Origin: Christiangramia gaetbulicola
GTDB lineage: Bacteria; Bacteroidota; Bacteroidia; Flavobacteriales; Flavobacteriaceae
DNA: 64,000 bases
Direction: 5' to 3'
NCBI RefSeq assembly: GCF_003054225.1
Contig: NZ_QBKQ01000001.1
Location: 868,001 to 932,000 of the forward strand
Shown: in pieces, positions 26,872 through 36,707 of the stretch
Numbering within the stretch: position 1 is the first letter of the stretch
How the letters are laid out: each line of letters begins with the position of its first letter
Position numbers and translations under genes: made by a program
Notes under the pieces: generated by a model
The model's input: the letters and a program-made list of their open reading frames with translations, nothing else
What the model was told of the DNA's origin: nothing
Databases searched by the model: none

Positions 26872-28929
26872 CTAGTTATGGAAATAAACATTATCCACGT
26901 ATACATTTGCTGTTCCAGCAGGTTCAGCAGAATAAATAAGCTGCCCAATATGAGCTCTACTCTGCAGTCCTGTAAATTCTGATAATGGAATATCAAGAAC
27001 AACCCATTCGTTCTGTGCTGGATTCTCGATTATTATCTCGTGCTCAGAAAGATCATCACCGGCATAAACACCGTCTGGACCTAGATCCACTAATTTAATT
27101 CTGAATACGGTTGCATTATCAGTATAGATCTCTGTATGGAAATATGTCATTTCGCTGGCATCTATAGGTTCAGCTATAGTTTCTATCCCTACAAAACCAA
27201 GATTAAAATAATGCTTGGTAAGTCTACCGTCGAATTCTATTTCTTCATAACCTGAATTAGACCAGTCTGTTCTCCAGGTATCTACATTTACGTCATCTCC
27301 AAAATCACTGAATAAAGAAATATATTGAGTTTCTCCAGCTGCGAATTGGATATCATCTACATAGAACGTTCCAGAAGTATTTCCAGGACCATCTACGAAC
27401 ATTGTCATCGTTGCATATTGCCCTGTTGGAACAAATGGTTCTCCTGCACCCTGATTACCATCTATATAACTTTTAATAGCATCTGTAGCGAAGTTAAAAC
27501 TTAGTTCTTCCCATCCAGATCCGGTATGGTTAGCAGAAACTTCGGTTTGTCTCTCACCATTCACACCACCTTCAAATTTCAGTAAAACTGGGAGGGCTAC
27601 ATCAGACCAGAACTTCATAGTAATGGTTTTATTATCACCACTGAAATCTACAGGTTCTCCAAGATTAAATGCTAAACCTTCGTATGCATTCCCTGCATTG
27701 GTAATCGCACCAACCATTGTTGCTGAAGTATTCGCACCTGATAGATCTGGGTTTGAAACCACTTCAAAAGAAGCACCTCCAAAAACTCCCGGAGTGTAAT
27801 TTACAATCGCACTATCAAAAGTCATAGGTAGCTTTAACGGTTCCAGGGTAGTTGTTTTAATATTATCGAAATAATAAGTTTCTCCCGTACCTGGTGTTCC
27901 AAGATTAAAGAATAACACTATTCTACCATAATCGATAGACTGATCAACCGCTGTCATATCAAAAGTTAGAGTCTCCCACTGGTTGCTTACAGTAGTTACT
28001 GAGGAACTTTCAACAAAAATACCCGCATCATCAAGGTTTTCTATCTTAAAGGTCACTGGGGTTCCTGCGGTTGGAGACCAAACATCTACACTAATATATT
28101 TCTGGGTAGAGAAGTCTATAGGTTGATCTAATGCGGTAGTAGTTCCAGCCCAAGGTTGAGAACCAGCAGGCTTCGTATAAGTAGCTACTTTCGAACTAGT
28201 ATTAATTCCACTTGGATCTGGATTATCAATTACTGGATCTACAACCTCATCTGGTCCAAAATTAATGAACGTATAATTCTTGGTTGGTGATTCAAAATCG
28301 ATAGGTAAGAATAATGGATCTCTTATCTCTACAGTTTGAGTAAGCTCGGTTGTTGCAGAACCTCCACTAAGAGCTACCACACGAACATCATAATCTCCCA
28401 CGTTTTCGTAAGTATGCGAAACCGTTTCTCCAATCATCATTGGAGTTGGTTCTTCATCATCTACATCTCCAAAATACACTTCGAACATGGCCGCATATTC
28501 TGCCGCAGCCGAAACATTGATAGTATAATTATCATCTGGAGCTTTGTTTATATTTACTTCCAATCCTTCAGGAGCCCTGAAAGAAACGGTAAGCGGCTGA
28601 GTTCCCGTAGCAGTTCTTCCGTTAAGGTTAAAACCAATAACTTCAACGTCATAATCTCCTTCAGCGAAGATATGATCTACAGTTTCTCCTGCTTTGATAT
28701 CGGTTGCCAGCGCTGAGCCGTCACCAAAATCTACTGTAAAAGTATTGGCACTTTCTCCTTTAGGGATAATCGTTACCAAACCACTGTTATCCTGAGTGAT
28801 CTTGAAGGTGGCTCCTAAATTAGAAGGCGCCGCCAGGTCACTTAGGTCTACTTGGTCATCATCGCTTTCACATCCAAAAATCAGGACGCTTAAAGCAATG
28901 AAAAAGACATGTTTAAATAAGTTCTTCAT
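26872..28929 (-). CDS. PKD/CBM-like surface glycan-binding lipoprotein
   Basis: A 685-residue lipoprotein (lipobox IFGC, C20) in the position usually held by SusE/SusF-type proteins. Two PKD-like domains (about 35-115 and 116-200; AEGDYDVEVIGF and NVGDYDVRVVAL) are followed by three related sandwich modules (about 205-365, 366-530, 535-685). Each module ends in the same strand: YYFDNIK, FYVDDIQF, VYVDNVYF. Such modules resemble carbohydrate-binding domains. No catalytic residues are seen. It probably holds glucan at the surface for the lipid-anchored GH16 and for SusD. Confidence 0.8.
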   Translation of the reverse strand: MKNLFKHVFFIALSVLIFGCESDDDQVDLSDLAAPSNLGATFKITQDNSGLVTIIPKGESANTFTVDFGDGSALATDIKAGETVDHIFAEGDYDVEVIGFNLNGRTATGTQPLTVSFRAPEGLEVNINKAPDDNYTINVSAAAEYAAMFEVYFGDVDDEEPTPMMIGETVSHTYENVGDYDVRVVALSGGSATTELTQTVEIRDPLFLPIDFESPTKNYTFINFGPDEVVDPVIDNPDPSGINTSSKVATYTKPAGSQPWAGTTTALDQPIDFSTQKYISVDVWSPTAGTPVTFKIENLDDAGIFVESSSVTTVSNQWETLTFDMTAVDQSIDYGRIVLFFNLGTPGTGETYYFDNIKTTTLEPLKLPMTFDSAIVNYTPGVFGGASFEVVSNPDLSGANTSATMVGAITNAGNAYEGLAFNLGEPVDFSGDNKTITMKFWSDVALPVLLKFEGGVNGERQTEVSANHTGSGWEELSFNFATDAIKSYIDGNQGAGEPFVPTGQYATMTMFVDGPGNTSGTFYVDDIQFAAGETQYISLFSDFGDDVNVDTWRTDWSNSGYEEIEFDGRLTKHYFNLGFVGIETIAEPIDASEMTYFHTEIYTDNATVFRIKLVDLGPDGVYAGDDLSEHEIIIENPAQNEWVVLDIPLSEFTGLQSRAHIGQLIYSAEPAGTANVYVDNVYFHN

Positions 28930-28941
28930 AGTTCTTTTTTT

Positions 28942-30423
28942 TTAGTATCCAGGATTTTGTTCCCAGTTTCCTTGAGAGAATTCGATCTCTTCAAGTGGTA
29001 TTGGAAAAAGTTCGTTCTTATTAGGAGTAAAACCATCTATAGCAGCTGCTGCTCTTCCAGTTCTAACCAGGTCAAAGAATCTGTGACCTTCACCAACAAG
29101 CTCCAGTCTTCTTTCAGCAAAAATTGCATCGGTAAGCGCCGCTCCGGTTAGGTTTAGATCGTCTAATCCAGCACGATCGCGAACCTGGTTAAGATAACCC
29201 AGTGCAAGCTGATCGTTGATTCCTCCTCTGTTAAGTGCTTCTGCAGCCATCAATAATACATCTGCATATCTAATTGCACGGTAATTATTAGGCTGAGTTA
29301 AGTTGGCATCTCCAACATTATCGTTCTTTCTTGGAAGGTACTTACGGTTAAAATAACCTGTATGTTTGTAACCTTCAACATAAGTAGCACCGGTTTCTTC
29401 TGCCCATGCTTCGATATCAAGAATAGAGTAATCCTTTCTAATATCGTTATCATCAAACAGGTTGTATACTTCTTCTACAGGAACGTTGAAACTGAATCCA
29501 GATTCGAAAACCGGACCGGTATAGTTTCTTATTCCCTGGAATCCTACAGCTACGTTACCTTCACTACACTGTAAACATCCAAATCCTGCACCTTCTTCTC
29601 CAGTGTACTGAATTTCGAATACAGACTCCGGGCTGTTCTCTCCAACTTCTTCGAAAAGGTTGGTATAAACCTCGTCTCCCTGAGTTCCGTAAAGATGATA
29701 TTGTCCACTGTTGATCAGTTCTCTAAGAACATCTGACGCTGCCTGAAATTTATCCTGATATAAATAAGCCTTACCTAGCAAAGCCTGAGCAGAACCTTTA
29801 GTAGCTCTACCAATTTGAGGCGCGGTATAATCAAGGTTATCTATAGCAAACTGCAGATCTGATTCTATCTGAGCGTATACTTCACTTACCGGAGCTCTTG
29901 GGATAGTTTGTTCATCACCAAGTTGAAAACGCTGATCTCCATTCAATGGAATTGGACCAAACCATTTTACCAGTTCAAAAGTGAAATAAGCTCTCAGGAA
30001 TCTTGCTTCAGCAATGATCCTGTTCTTACCTTCAAATTCTGTCTTGTCTTTAAATTCAAGGATGTAGTTAGCACGTTGAATACCGGCGAAATTCCAGTCC
30101 CAAACATCATCAAGGTTGTCATTAACCTCGGTATGGGTCATTTCGTCTACCTGTTGCCAGCCAATTACATCGGTTGCACTCTCACCACCACTTAAAGTGT
30201 TATCTGAAGCTATTTCTCCAAGGATAACATTTACATAAGTAGATTGAAGAATATCATATGCACCTACAAGGGCATTATAATATTCCTGTTCAGAATTAAA
30301 ATAATTTTCTGAATCTATAACATACTCCTCGGTCTCATCTAGAAACTGCTCGCTACACCCAACCAGCATAACGATCCCCATGAAGAAGTATATCTTTTTT
30401 AATATTGAATTCTTTATATTCAT
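28942..30423 (-). CDS. susD: SusD/RagB-family nutrient-binding outer-membrane lipoprotein
   Basis: A 493-residue SusD-like protein with lipobox LVGC (C23), which caps the SusC channel and binds oligosaccharide. Family landmarks are SEQFLDE after the lipid anchor, FLRAYFTFELVKWFGPIPL (TPR-like helices), GKAYLYQDKFQAASDVLREL, and the C-terminal RNQVRDRAGLDDL followed by FAERRLELVGEGHRFFDLVRTG, a strong SusD signature. It follows susC with an 11-bp gap, as expected for an obligate pair. Confidence 0.95.
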   Translation of the reverse strand: MNIKNSILKKIYFFMGIVMLVGCSEQFLDETEEYVIDSENYFNSEQEYYNALVGAYDILQSTYVNVILGEIASDNTLSGGESATDVIGWQQVDEMTHTEVNDNLDDVWDWNFAGIQRANYILEFKDKTEFEGKNRIIAEARFLRAYFTFELVKWFGPIPLNGDQRFQLGDEQTIPRAPVSEVYAQIESDLQFAIDNLDYTAPQIGRATKGSAQALLGKAYLYQDKFQAASDVLRELINSGQYHLYGTQGDEVYTNLFEEVGENSPESVFEIQYTGEEGAGFGCLQCSEGNVAVGFQGIRNYTGPVFESGFSFNVPVEEVYNLFDDNDIRKDYSILDIEAWAEETGATYVEGYKHTGYFNRKYLPRKNDNVGDANLTQPNNYRAIRYADVLLMAAEALNRGGINDQLALGYLNQVRDRAGLDDLNLTGAALTDAIFAERRLELVGEGHRFFDLVRTGRAAAAIDGFTPNKNELFPIPLEEIEFSQGNWEQNPGY

Positions 30424-30434
30424 ATTACAATATT

Positions 30435-33400
30435 TTAGAAGTTAAGGTTTAAACCAAACATATAAGTTCTTGGAACCGGGTAGAAACCGTAATCTATTCC
30501 TCCACCAATTGCTTCTCCTGTTGAAGCTGAAGGGTCAAATCCTTTATAGTCTGTAAACGTATATAAGTTGTTTCCTGCCACATATATTCTAAGCTTATCT
30601 ATACCAACTCTGTCCAGGAAGTCTGCTGGTAAGGAATACCCTATTTGAGCATTCTGGATACGTACGTAAGAAGCATCTTCTACGTAGAAGTCTGAAAATA
30701 CTCCGTTAGAGGTTGCTGCAGTGGTTAATCTTGGAACCTCGTTGCTTGTTCCTGGTCCTCTCCAACGCTCAAGGTAGTATGCGTGTCTGTTAACGTTTGG
30801 CTGATTTCTTTCGTAGTTTCTAACCATCTCGTTTCCTAAAGACGCATAGGTATAAGCAGTGAAGTCGAAGTTCTTAACCGTGAAATTAAGATTTAATCCC
30901 ATAGTAAAATCTGGAATTGGATCTCCAATATTGGTACGGTCATCTGTATTGATCACCCCGTCACCATTGATATCTACATATCTAATGTCTCCTGGCTGAG
31001 CCGGAGCACCTAAAGCATTCTGTGCAGGATGCGCATCAACTTCAGATTGGTTCTGGAAGATCCCGTTGGTTCTGTATCCGTAGAAATAACCAATTGGGAA
31101 ACCTTCCTGCATTCTTGCAGGCTGAGGTTGTCCAACTCCAAAAGCACCTCCTGGAAGGAAGTCTGTTCCATTAACTTCAGTCACCTCATTCTCAAGATAA
31201 GTAAAATTATAGGAAACATTCAATCGAACATCATCAGAGAAATTCTCTTTATAGTTGATCGCGAATTCAGCACCCTGGTTTCTTGTAGTACCAGCGTTGA
31301 TCGTTGGCGCACCTGCTCCAGGAGCAGCACCACCAAGAATTCCCGATACTGGAATACCAGCAATAAGAAGGTCTTTTCTTTCCTCTCTAAAGATATCTGC
31401 GGTAATATCGATCTTGTTATTCAATAATCTAAGGTCAAGACCAAAGTTGATCTTTTCTGCTTCTTCCCATCCAGATGAAGGGTTTGCTAGTCTTCCTGGA
31501 GCGGTTCCATTTACCAACTGGTTATCGAAAACATAAGTAGCTTCTCCAGTAAGTGCAGAACGGTAGAATTGAGCTCCACCGGCTTCATCATTACCCAGGA
31601 TACCGTAACTACCTCTTAACTTAAGGAAGTTGAAAGTTTCAGAATCAAACCAGCCCTCTTCAGAAATGATCCAACCTGCAGTAGCAGAAGGGAAATAACC
31701 TACACGGTTATCTGGATTAAATCTTGTAGAAGCATCTCGTCTAAGCATACCAGAAACAAGGTACTTTCCTTTGAAATCATACTGAAGTCTACCAAAGAAT
31801 GATAGTTTTCTAATATCGTATACATAAGAGCTATTATTAAGCCCGTCATTAGTTCCTGTAGTAAGGCTGATGTCTGCAAATTCGTATGAATTGTTAGGTA
31901 CATCATATCCAGTAGCATATAAACCATCACCCCACTGTCTAATAACAGTCATACCACCAGTAGCGGTTATGTGATGATCTTCATTATATCTATCCTCGTA
32001 AGTACCAAAAAGGTCATACGTATAAGAATTATCATTAATTCTATTTTGATTCACCGTACTTCTTGGGTTATTGAAAACCTTTCCTGGACCGTAAACTTCA
32101 GCACCTATTTGTGGGCTAAATGTTTTACCGTCACTTTTAGACAGGTTATAACCGATTCTTGAAGTGAACACCAATTCTTCGATAGGTGTAAAATCAAGGC
32201 TGAAGTTTCCGTTCAGCTTATCAAGATTGTAATCGTTAAAAGTATTCTCTATCTGAGTTAACGGGTTAATGATCTCATTCCCCAGGCTTCCTGTAAGATC
32301 CTGATCATTTACTCCGAAAGTAGGAGAAAAGTTCAAGGCATTAAATAATACAGATCCAAGCCCATTCTCGTTGATAGATTTTCTCGCGATGTTAGTGTAT
32401 GTCGCATTCAACTGAACGTCGAAATAATCGTTAACATCAACTCCTAAGCTAACTCTGGCCGTATTACGTTTAAAACCAGATTTATCTCCACCTACGATAC
32501 CTTCCTGATCCAGGTTAGAACCTCCTACAGAATAGGTAACTCTTTCTCCACCACCAGTAACACTAAGGTTATGGTTAGAAATTGGTGCTTGTTTAAAAAC
32601 CTCGCTCTGGAAGTCTGTTCCTTCACCAAGTCCACCTACCGTCGGGTAAGGAATATCCTGACCTCCGTTAGCATAGCTCTCATTTAAAAGCAATGCATAT
32701 TCGGTTGCGTTTAAAACAGGGATCTCTCTGGAAGCTTCCTGTATACCATAATATGTCTGGTAGGTCACTTTTGGAGCGGTATTCTTTTTACCTGTTTTGG
32801 TAGTAACTAAAACCACACCGTTTGCACCAGCAACACCATAAATGGCTGCCTGGGCATCTTTAAGTATAGATATAGACTCAATATCATTCGGGTTCAAAGT
32901 ATTCAGATCTCCCTGATATCCGTCGATTAAAACTAAAGGTCCATTGACGCTATTCGAGGCGATACCACGAATATTGATGTTAATTCCCGCACCCGGCGCA
33001 CCAGATGATGGAGTTACATTCACCCCGGCAGCAGTACCCTGAAGTGCCTGCTCTACCTTAATAGGCTGAAGTTCGTCAATAGTTTGATTGTCTACTACCG
33101 ATACTGCACCGGTAATATCTTTTCTTTGCTGAGTACCATACCCGATCACCACCACTTCTTCAAGGGCTTCAGAATCGGTTTGCAATACTACATTAATGGT
33201 TCGTTGATCGTTAATAGTGATTTCCTGGGCTACGAAACCAACATAACTAAATTGAAGTACATCTCCCGGAGAGACATTTTCTATCGTATAGTTTCCGTCA
33301 AAATCTGTGGTAGTTCCACGCGACTCTCCTTTTACTATTACATTAACTCCCAATAAAGGCATGTTGTTTTCATCAGACACTAATCCGCTAACCGAAAACG

Positions 33401-33464
33401 ATTGCGCATAAGCCCCAAAAAACCCGCTTAGAAATACAATCAAAAGACAGGTAAATTTCCTCAT
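30435..33464 (-). CDS. susC: SusC/RagA-family TonB-linked outer-membrane transporter
   Basis: A 1009-residue TonB-dependent importer. Signal peptide 1-20, an N-terminal carboxypeptidase-regulatory-like domain (about 22-100), a TonB-box region EEVVVIGYGTQQRKD, a plug domain (with IRGIASNSVNGPLVLIDG) and a 22-strand barrel. The C-terminus (PVPRTYMFGLNLNF) ends in the usual barrel Phe. Paired with SusD, it should import laminari-oligosaccharides with energy from TonB-ExbBD. As first gene of the operon it lies downstream of a 240-bp region holding a 12-bp palindrome. Confidence 0.95.
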   Translation of the reverse strand: MRKFTCLLIVFLSGFFGAYAQSFSVSGLVSDENNMPLLGVNVIVKGESRGTTTDFDGNYTIENVSPGDVLQFSYVGFVAQEITINDQRTINVVLQTDSEALEEVVVIGYGTQQRKDITGAVSVVDNQTIDELQPIKVEQALQGTAAGVNVTPSSGAPGAGININIRGIASNSVNGPLVLIDGYQGDLNTLNPNDIESISILKDAQAAIYGVAGANGVVLVTTKTGKKNTAPKVTYQTYYGIQEASREIPVLNATEYALLLNESYANGGQDIPYPTVGGLGEGTDFQSEVFKQAPISNHNLSVTGGGERVTYSVGGSNLDQEGIVGGDKSGFKRNTARVSLGVDVNDYFDVQLNATYTNIARKSINENGLGSVLFNALNFSPTFGVNDQDLTGSLGNEIINPLTQIENTFNDYNLDKLNGNFSLDFTPIEELVFTSRIGYNLSKSDGKTFSPQIGAEVYGPGKVFNNPRSTVNQNRINDNSYTYDLFGTYEDRYNEDHHITATGGMTVIRQWGDGLYATGYDVPNNSYEFADISLTTGTNDGLNNSSYVYDIRKLSFFGRLQYDFKGKYLVSGMLRRDASTRFNPDNRVGYFPSATAGWIISEEGWFDSETFNFLKLRGSYGILGNDEAGGAQFYRSALTGEATYVFDNQLVNGTAPGRLANPSSGWEEAEKINFGLDLRLLNNKIDITADIFREERKDLLIAGIPVSGILGGAAPGAGAPTINAGTTRNQGAEFAINYKENFSDDVRLNVSYNFTYLENEVTEVNGTDFLPGGAFGVGQPQPARMQEGFPIGYFYGYRTNGIFQNQSEVDAHPAQNALGAPAQPGDIRYVDINGDGVINTDDRTNIGDPIPDFTMGLNLNFTVKNFDFTAYTYASLGNEMVRNYERNQPNVNRHAYYLERWRGPGTSNEVPRLTTAATSNGVFSDFYVEDASYVRIQNAQIGYSLPADFLDRVGIDKLRIYVAGNNLYTFTDYKGFDPSASTGEAIGGGIDYGFYPVPRTYMFGLNLNF

Positions 33465-33627
33465 GTGATTATTTATTAAAATTGATACCTCAATATATTA
33501 ACATCAATTTAAGAAGCGAGGATTACAACCTTTACAAAAAATCTACAATTGAGAATTATTCATTTTCAGAGGCCCAATTTTAAGCATTTCACAATACTAT
33601 AAGGGCTTTATAGCGATATTACAAAGC

Positions 33628-33639
33628 GAAAACGTTTTC
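33628..33639. promoter_or_regulatory. 12-bp perfect palindrome in the susC upstream region
   Basis: GAAAACGTTTTC is fully self-complementary and resembles operators of LacI-family repressors, which often have a central CG. It lies 164 bp upstream of the susC start and 66 bp downstream of the regulator stop. No LacI gene is in this window, so the binding protein is unknown; the sensor/LuxR regulator next door is a competing candidate. Confidence 0.45.
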
Positions 33640-33704
33640 ATTGAATATCAGAATAATAGGGGTATGTAGAGGTAATGTAGAGTTAATTTATGCAGATGTA
33701 AAGT

Positions 33705-36491
33705 TTAAAGATCCAGAATATACTCCGTAAGATTGGTCTCACGGTCTAAATCCATCTTTTTACGCAAACGATATCGTTTAATTTCGACACTTTTTACAGA
33801 GATATTTAGCAGCGGAGCGATCTCTTTAGAGGAAAGATTAAGTCTTAAATAAGCACAAAGCTTAAGGTCATTCGAGGTGAGTTCCGGATGTATTGCTTTT
33901 ATCTTTTTGAAGAAGTCTTTATCGGCATTACTAAATGCCTTTTTGAAGAATTTCCAGTTGTCTTCTTCATTTATATCCTTATCTATTGTATTAATTACCG
34001 ACTTCACCTTGGAAGTGCCTTCAGATTTCTTTAGTTCTTCTTTTATGCTGGTAAGGAATTCGTTCTTTTTAATAAGGCTCATGGTAGATACGGCAAGCTC
34101 CCTGTTCTTATTCGCCATATCCTGCTCCAGCTTTTCGTTACGTAATTTAATGATCTCCTGCTCTGCCTCAAGATTACGCATCTTGAGTGCTCTTTCATTT
34201 TCAGCAAGATTTTTCCGGTGGTGCCTTTTATTGAGCAAATGCATAAGATATAAGATCAGCACGAAGATTATGAAATATCCTATGATGGCAGGAATACTTA
34301 AATAATATGGACGCTGAATGCTGAATTCATAGCTAACGCTATCGGTTACAGAATCTCCAACCCTGGCTTTAACTTCGAAAGTATAGTTCCCGAAATCCAG
34401 GTTTTTAAAATTAACCTCGGGACTGCTGCTCCACGAACTCCAATTCGGGCTTAGACCCAGCAGGCGGTAACTATATTCGGCATTAAGATATTTATCATGC
34501 ACCGGGGCACTAAAGTAAAACGAGATATTATTCTTATCATATTCAAAGTCTCCACTTTCCTTTAAGGAAATAACACTGGCAGGAGCATCAAGGGCACTAA
34601 GCTCTATTTGGTTCAGGCTAATAGATGTTTCTACATCAATTTCCTCGGGATCACTGAATTTCAAATATCCATTAGCGATTCCCAATAAATATTCTTCCTC
34701 ACCAAAATTTGAAATATTCTCATAACCAACGGCAATATTCCTGAAATCCTGATCTATAAAAATAAAATCCAGGGAATAGTCCTTGCTCAGGATAGAATTC
34801 TGAATAGAAAAGATGCCTTCGTTGGCAAATCCCCAGAGTTTATTCTGATTTCCTTCACTTATCATTTTCCCAGATACCCTGTCTAGGCCTGAGATCAGGC
34901 TGTTCAGAGAATTCTTATCGCTGAACCTGTCCTCTTTCTCCTGATATTGATAGATCTTTTCTTTGGAGCTATAATACAGACTATCATTAAACTGGAATAA
35001 ACTAGAGGTGATCCCAGATTCTTCCGGAAACTTATAATTCTTGATATCCGCTATGGTTGAAAGAGAATCTTCAAGCTGCATTTTAAAAACTCCTTTATGC
35101 TCATTGCTTATCCATACATTCTTATCCTCATCTACTTCAATGAACTTTGAAGAATGCGGAAATTCCTCGACCATAGGTAAGGTTTCCAGGTCATTTCCAT
35201 TTTTGCGAAGAAAACTTATCCCGTTATAATGACCCTGTATAAAAATATCCTCATCATACTGCTGCACGGTCCAGGTTCCCAACCTGTCACAGATCTTCGT
35301 GGCAGTATCTCCGCTGATCAAAAAAGTACCGCTATCCTGCCCGCATATGATCATTCCATCTACCTCATCTACAAACCAGACCTGCCCGTTCGTTCCCTCG
35401 ATCAAACTGAATTTATTATCATCTTTTTTCCGCAGATACAGACCCTGGTTCGTCCCAAGATAAAGCGCGCCATCTTTTTCATAGGAGGCATAGACCGATC
35501 CTATTTCTCCGCGGTTATCCTGGAAGGACCTGAATGAAGATCTTAGGTCTATACTGCTAATTCCGTAATCCAGTCCGGCCCAGAGATTGTCATCCTTATC
35601 CATGAAAAGATCCAGCACGGTATTATTAAGAAGAACATTCCCCTGATTAAAGGCATTTACAATATTTCCTGCAGCATCTATTTCAACAACTCCATTTCCC
35701 ACGGTACCAAGGACAATATCACCGCCGGGAAGATTTATGGCGTCAAGAATATTAGGATTACCAATTTCCCGGTTAACAGGTTTTATATTTTTCTGAAGCT
35801 TGTCACCCCGCCATTTATAAAATTCGGTCTTACCTGAAATAAAAGAAAGGATCCCTTCTTCAAGGTAAATATGCATGATTGCGGTTTCACCCAGTTCTTC
35901 AACAGGAATAACCTCCTCTGCACTTCCGTTCCTTATCACGTACAGTCCTTCGCCAACAAGCTGGAAATACAGTTCTTTTTCAACCTTAAAGATCCCGGAG
36001 ATAGGCTTACCTAAAGGATTTGGCATTTTTGTGATCGCATCCTGTTTTGGGTTATAAAAATAAACTCCGCCAAAACTCCTGAATACGACCAGGTCGTCTA
36101 TAAATTCTATATCCCAGAACTGCTCTCCTTCCCCAATGGCTCCATTAAATTTAGAAACCAGGCTGGTATATTCCAGCGCACCAAAATCATTTTCTTCCCA
36201 GTAGCCCACTTCCATGTAAGCACCTGTATAGACTCTGTTCCCAACTACTTTAAGAGATCTAACAATAGTATTATTCGGGACTGGATACAAGATCCATTTC
36301 TCACCGTTATACTCCAGTAATCCCGTGCTATTGGCAAAATAAAGGTTCTTGTTCTCTGCCTGGTCTATCATCCAGTTCTGGTTCCCTGCAGAATACTGGC
36401 TGGGCCCAAAATTCACGACCGGGGGTAATTCCTGACCCCAAACCATGCAAACTGAAAAAACGAATAATATTAAAACGAGCTTTTTACTCAA
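33705..36491 (-). CDS. SusR-like PUL regulator: periplasmic propeller sensor, Y_Y_Y domain, TM helix, LuxR HTH
   Basis: A 928-residue one-piece signal transducer. A signal peptide (about 1-20) is followed by two-component-regulator propeller repeats (for example NLWAGLDYGISSIDL) through about 660. A triple-tyrosine domain follows (about 680-750, with YRLLGLSPNWSSWSS and YTFEVKARVGDS), then one transmembrane helix (about 757-779), a coiled coil (about 785-850), and a LuxR-type HTH at the C-terminus (LSSKEIAPLLNISVKSVEIKRYRLRKK). There is no histidine kinase or receiver domain, unlike hybrid two-component systems. It would sense a glucan fragment and switch on the adjacent PUL. Start is TTG at 36491; no in-frame ATG precedes the signal peptide. 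Confidence 0.88.
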   Translation of the reverse strand: MSKKLVLILFVFSVCMVWGQELPPVVNFGPSQYSAGNQNWMIDQAENKNLYFANSTGLLEYNGEKWILYPVPNNTIVRSLKVVGNRVYTGAYMEVGYWEENDFGALEYTSLVSKFNGAIGEGEQFWDIEFIDDLVVFRSFGGVYFYNPKQDAITKMPNPLGKPISGIFKVEKELYFQLVGEGLYVIRNGSAEEVIPVEELGETAIMHIYLEEGILSFISGKTEFYKWRGDKLQKNIKPVNREIGNPNILDAINLPGGDIVLGTVGNGVVEIDAAGNIVNAFNQGNVLLNNTVLDLFMDKDDNLWAGLDYGISSIDLRSSFRSFQDNRGEIGSVYASYEKDGALYLGTNQGLYLRKKDDNKFSLIEGTNGQVWFVDEVDGMIICGQDSGTFLISGDTATKICDRLGTWTVQQYDEDIFIQGHYNGISFLRKNGNDLETLPMVEEFPHSSKFIEVDEDKNVWISNEHKGVFKMQLEDSLSTIADIKNYKFPEESGITSSLFQFNDSLYYSSKEKIYQYQEKEDRFSDKNSLNSLISGLDRVSGKMISEGNQNKLWGFANEGIFSIQNSILSKDYSLDFIFIDQDFRNIAVGYENISNFGEEEYLLGIANGYLKFSDPEEIDVETSISLNQIELSALDAPASVISLKESGDFEYDKNNISFYFSAPVHDKYLNAEYSYRLLGLSPNWSSWSSSPEVNFKNLDFGNYTFEVKARVGDSVTDSVSYEFSIQRPYYLSIPAIIGYFIIFVLILYLMHLLNKRHHRKNLAENERALKMRNLEAEQEIIKLRNEKLEQDMANKNRELAVSTMSLIKKNEFLTSIKEELKKSEGTSKVKSVINTIDKDINEEDNWKFFKKAFSNADKDFFKKIKAIHPELTSNDLKLCAYLRLNLSSKEIAPLLNISVKSVEIKRYRLRKKMDLDRETNLTEYILDL

Positions 36492-36707
36492 AGGGAAAAT
36501 GTAATTATGATGCGAAAGTTAAGTATCACAGGCTTAACTGGAAAATTTTATGCCTTATTTAGACACTAACTTTATTAGTAAAATTTTTAGGCTTGGATGT
36601 TAAAGTATTATAAAGACTTATGACATCCTAAGAATTATGAATTTTTTTGGGAGTTAAGTATCCAGCAAGGTACTAACCATAAATTCAATCAAACAACCTA
36701 AGCTTAT

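Noticed and set aside
36589-36635. Imperfect inverted repeat (CTTGGATGT...ACATCCTAAG) upstream of the barrel-phosphoesterase gene
   Set aside because: It has a bulge and a 22-nt loop in AT-rich sequence; too weak to call an operator or hairpin.
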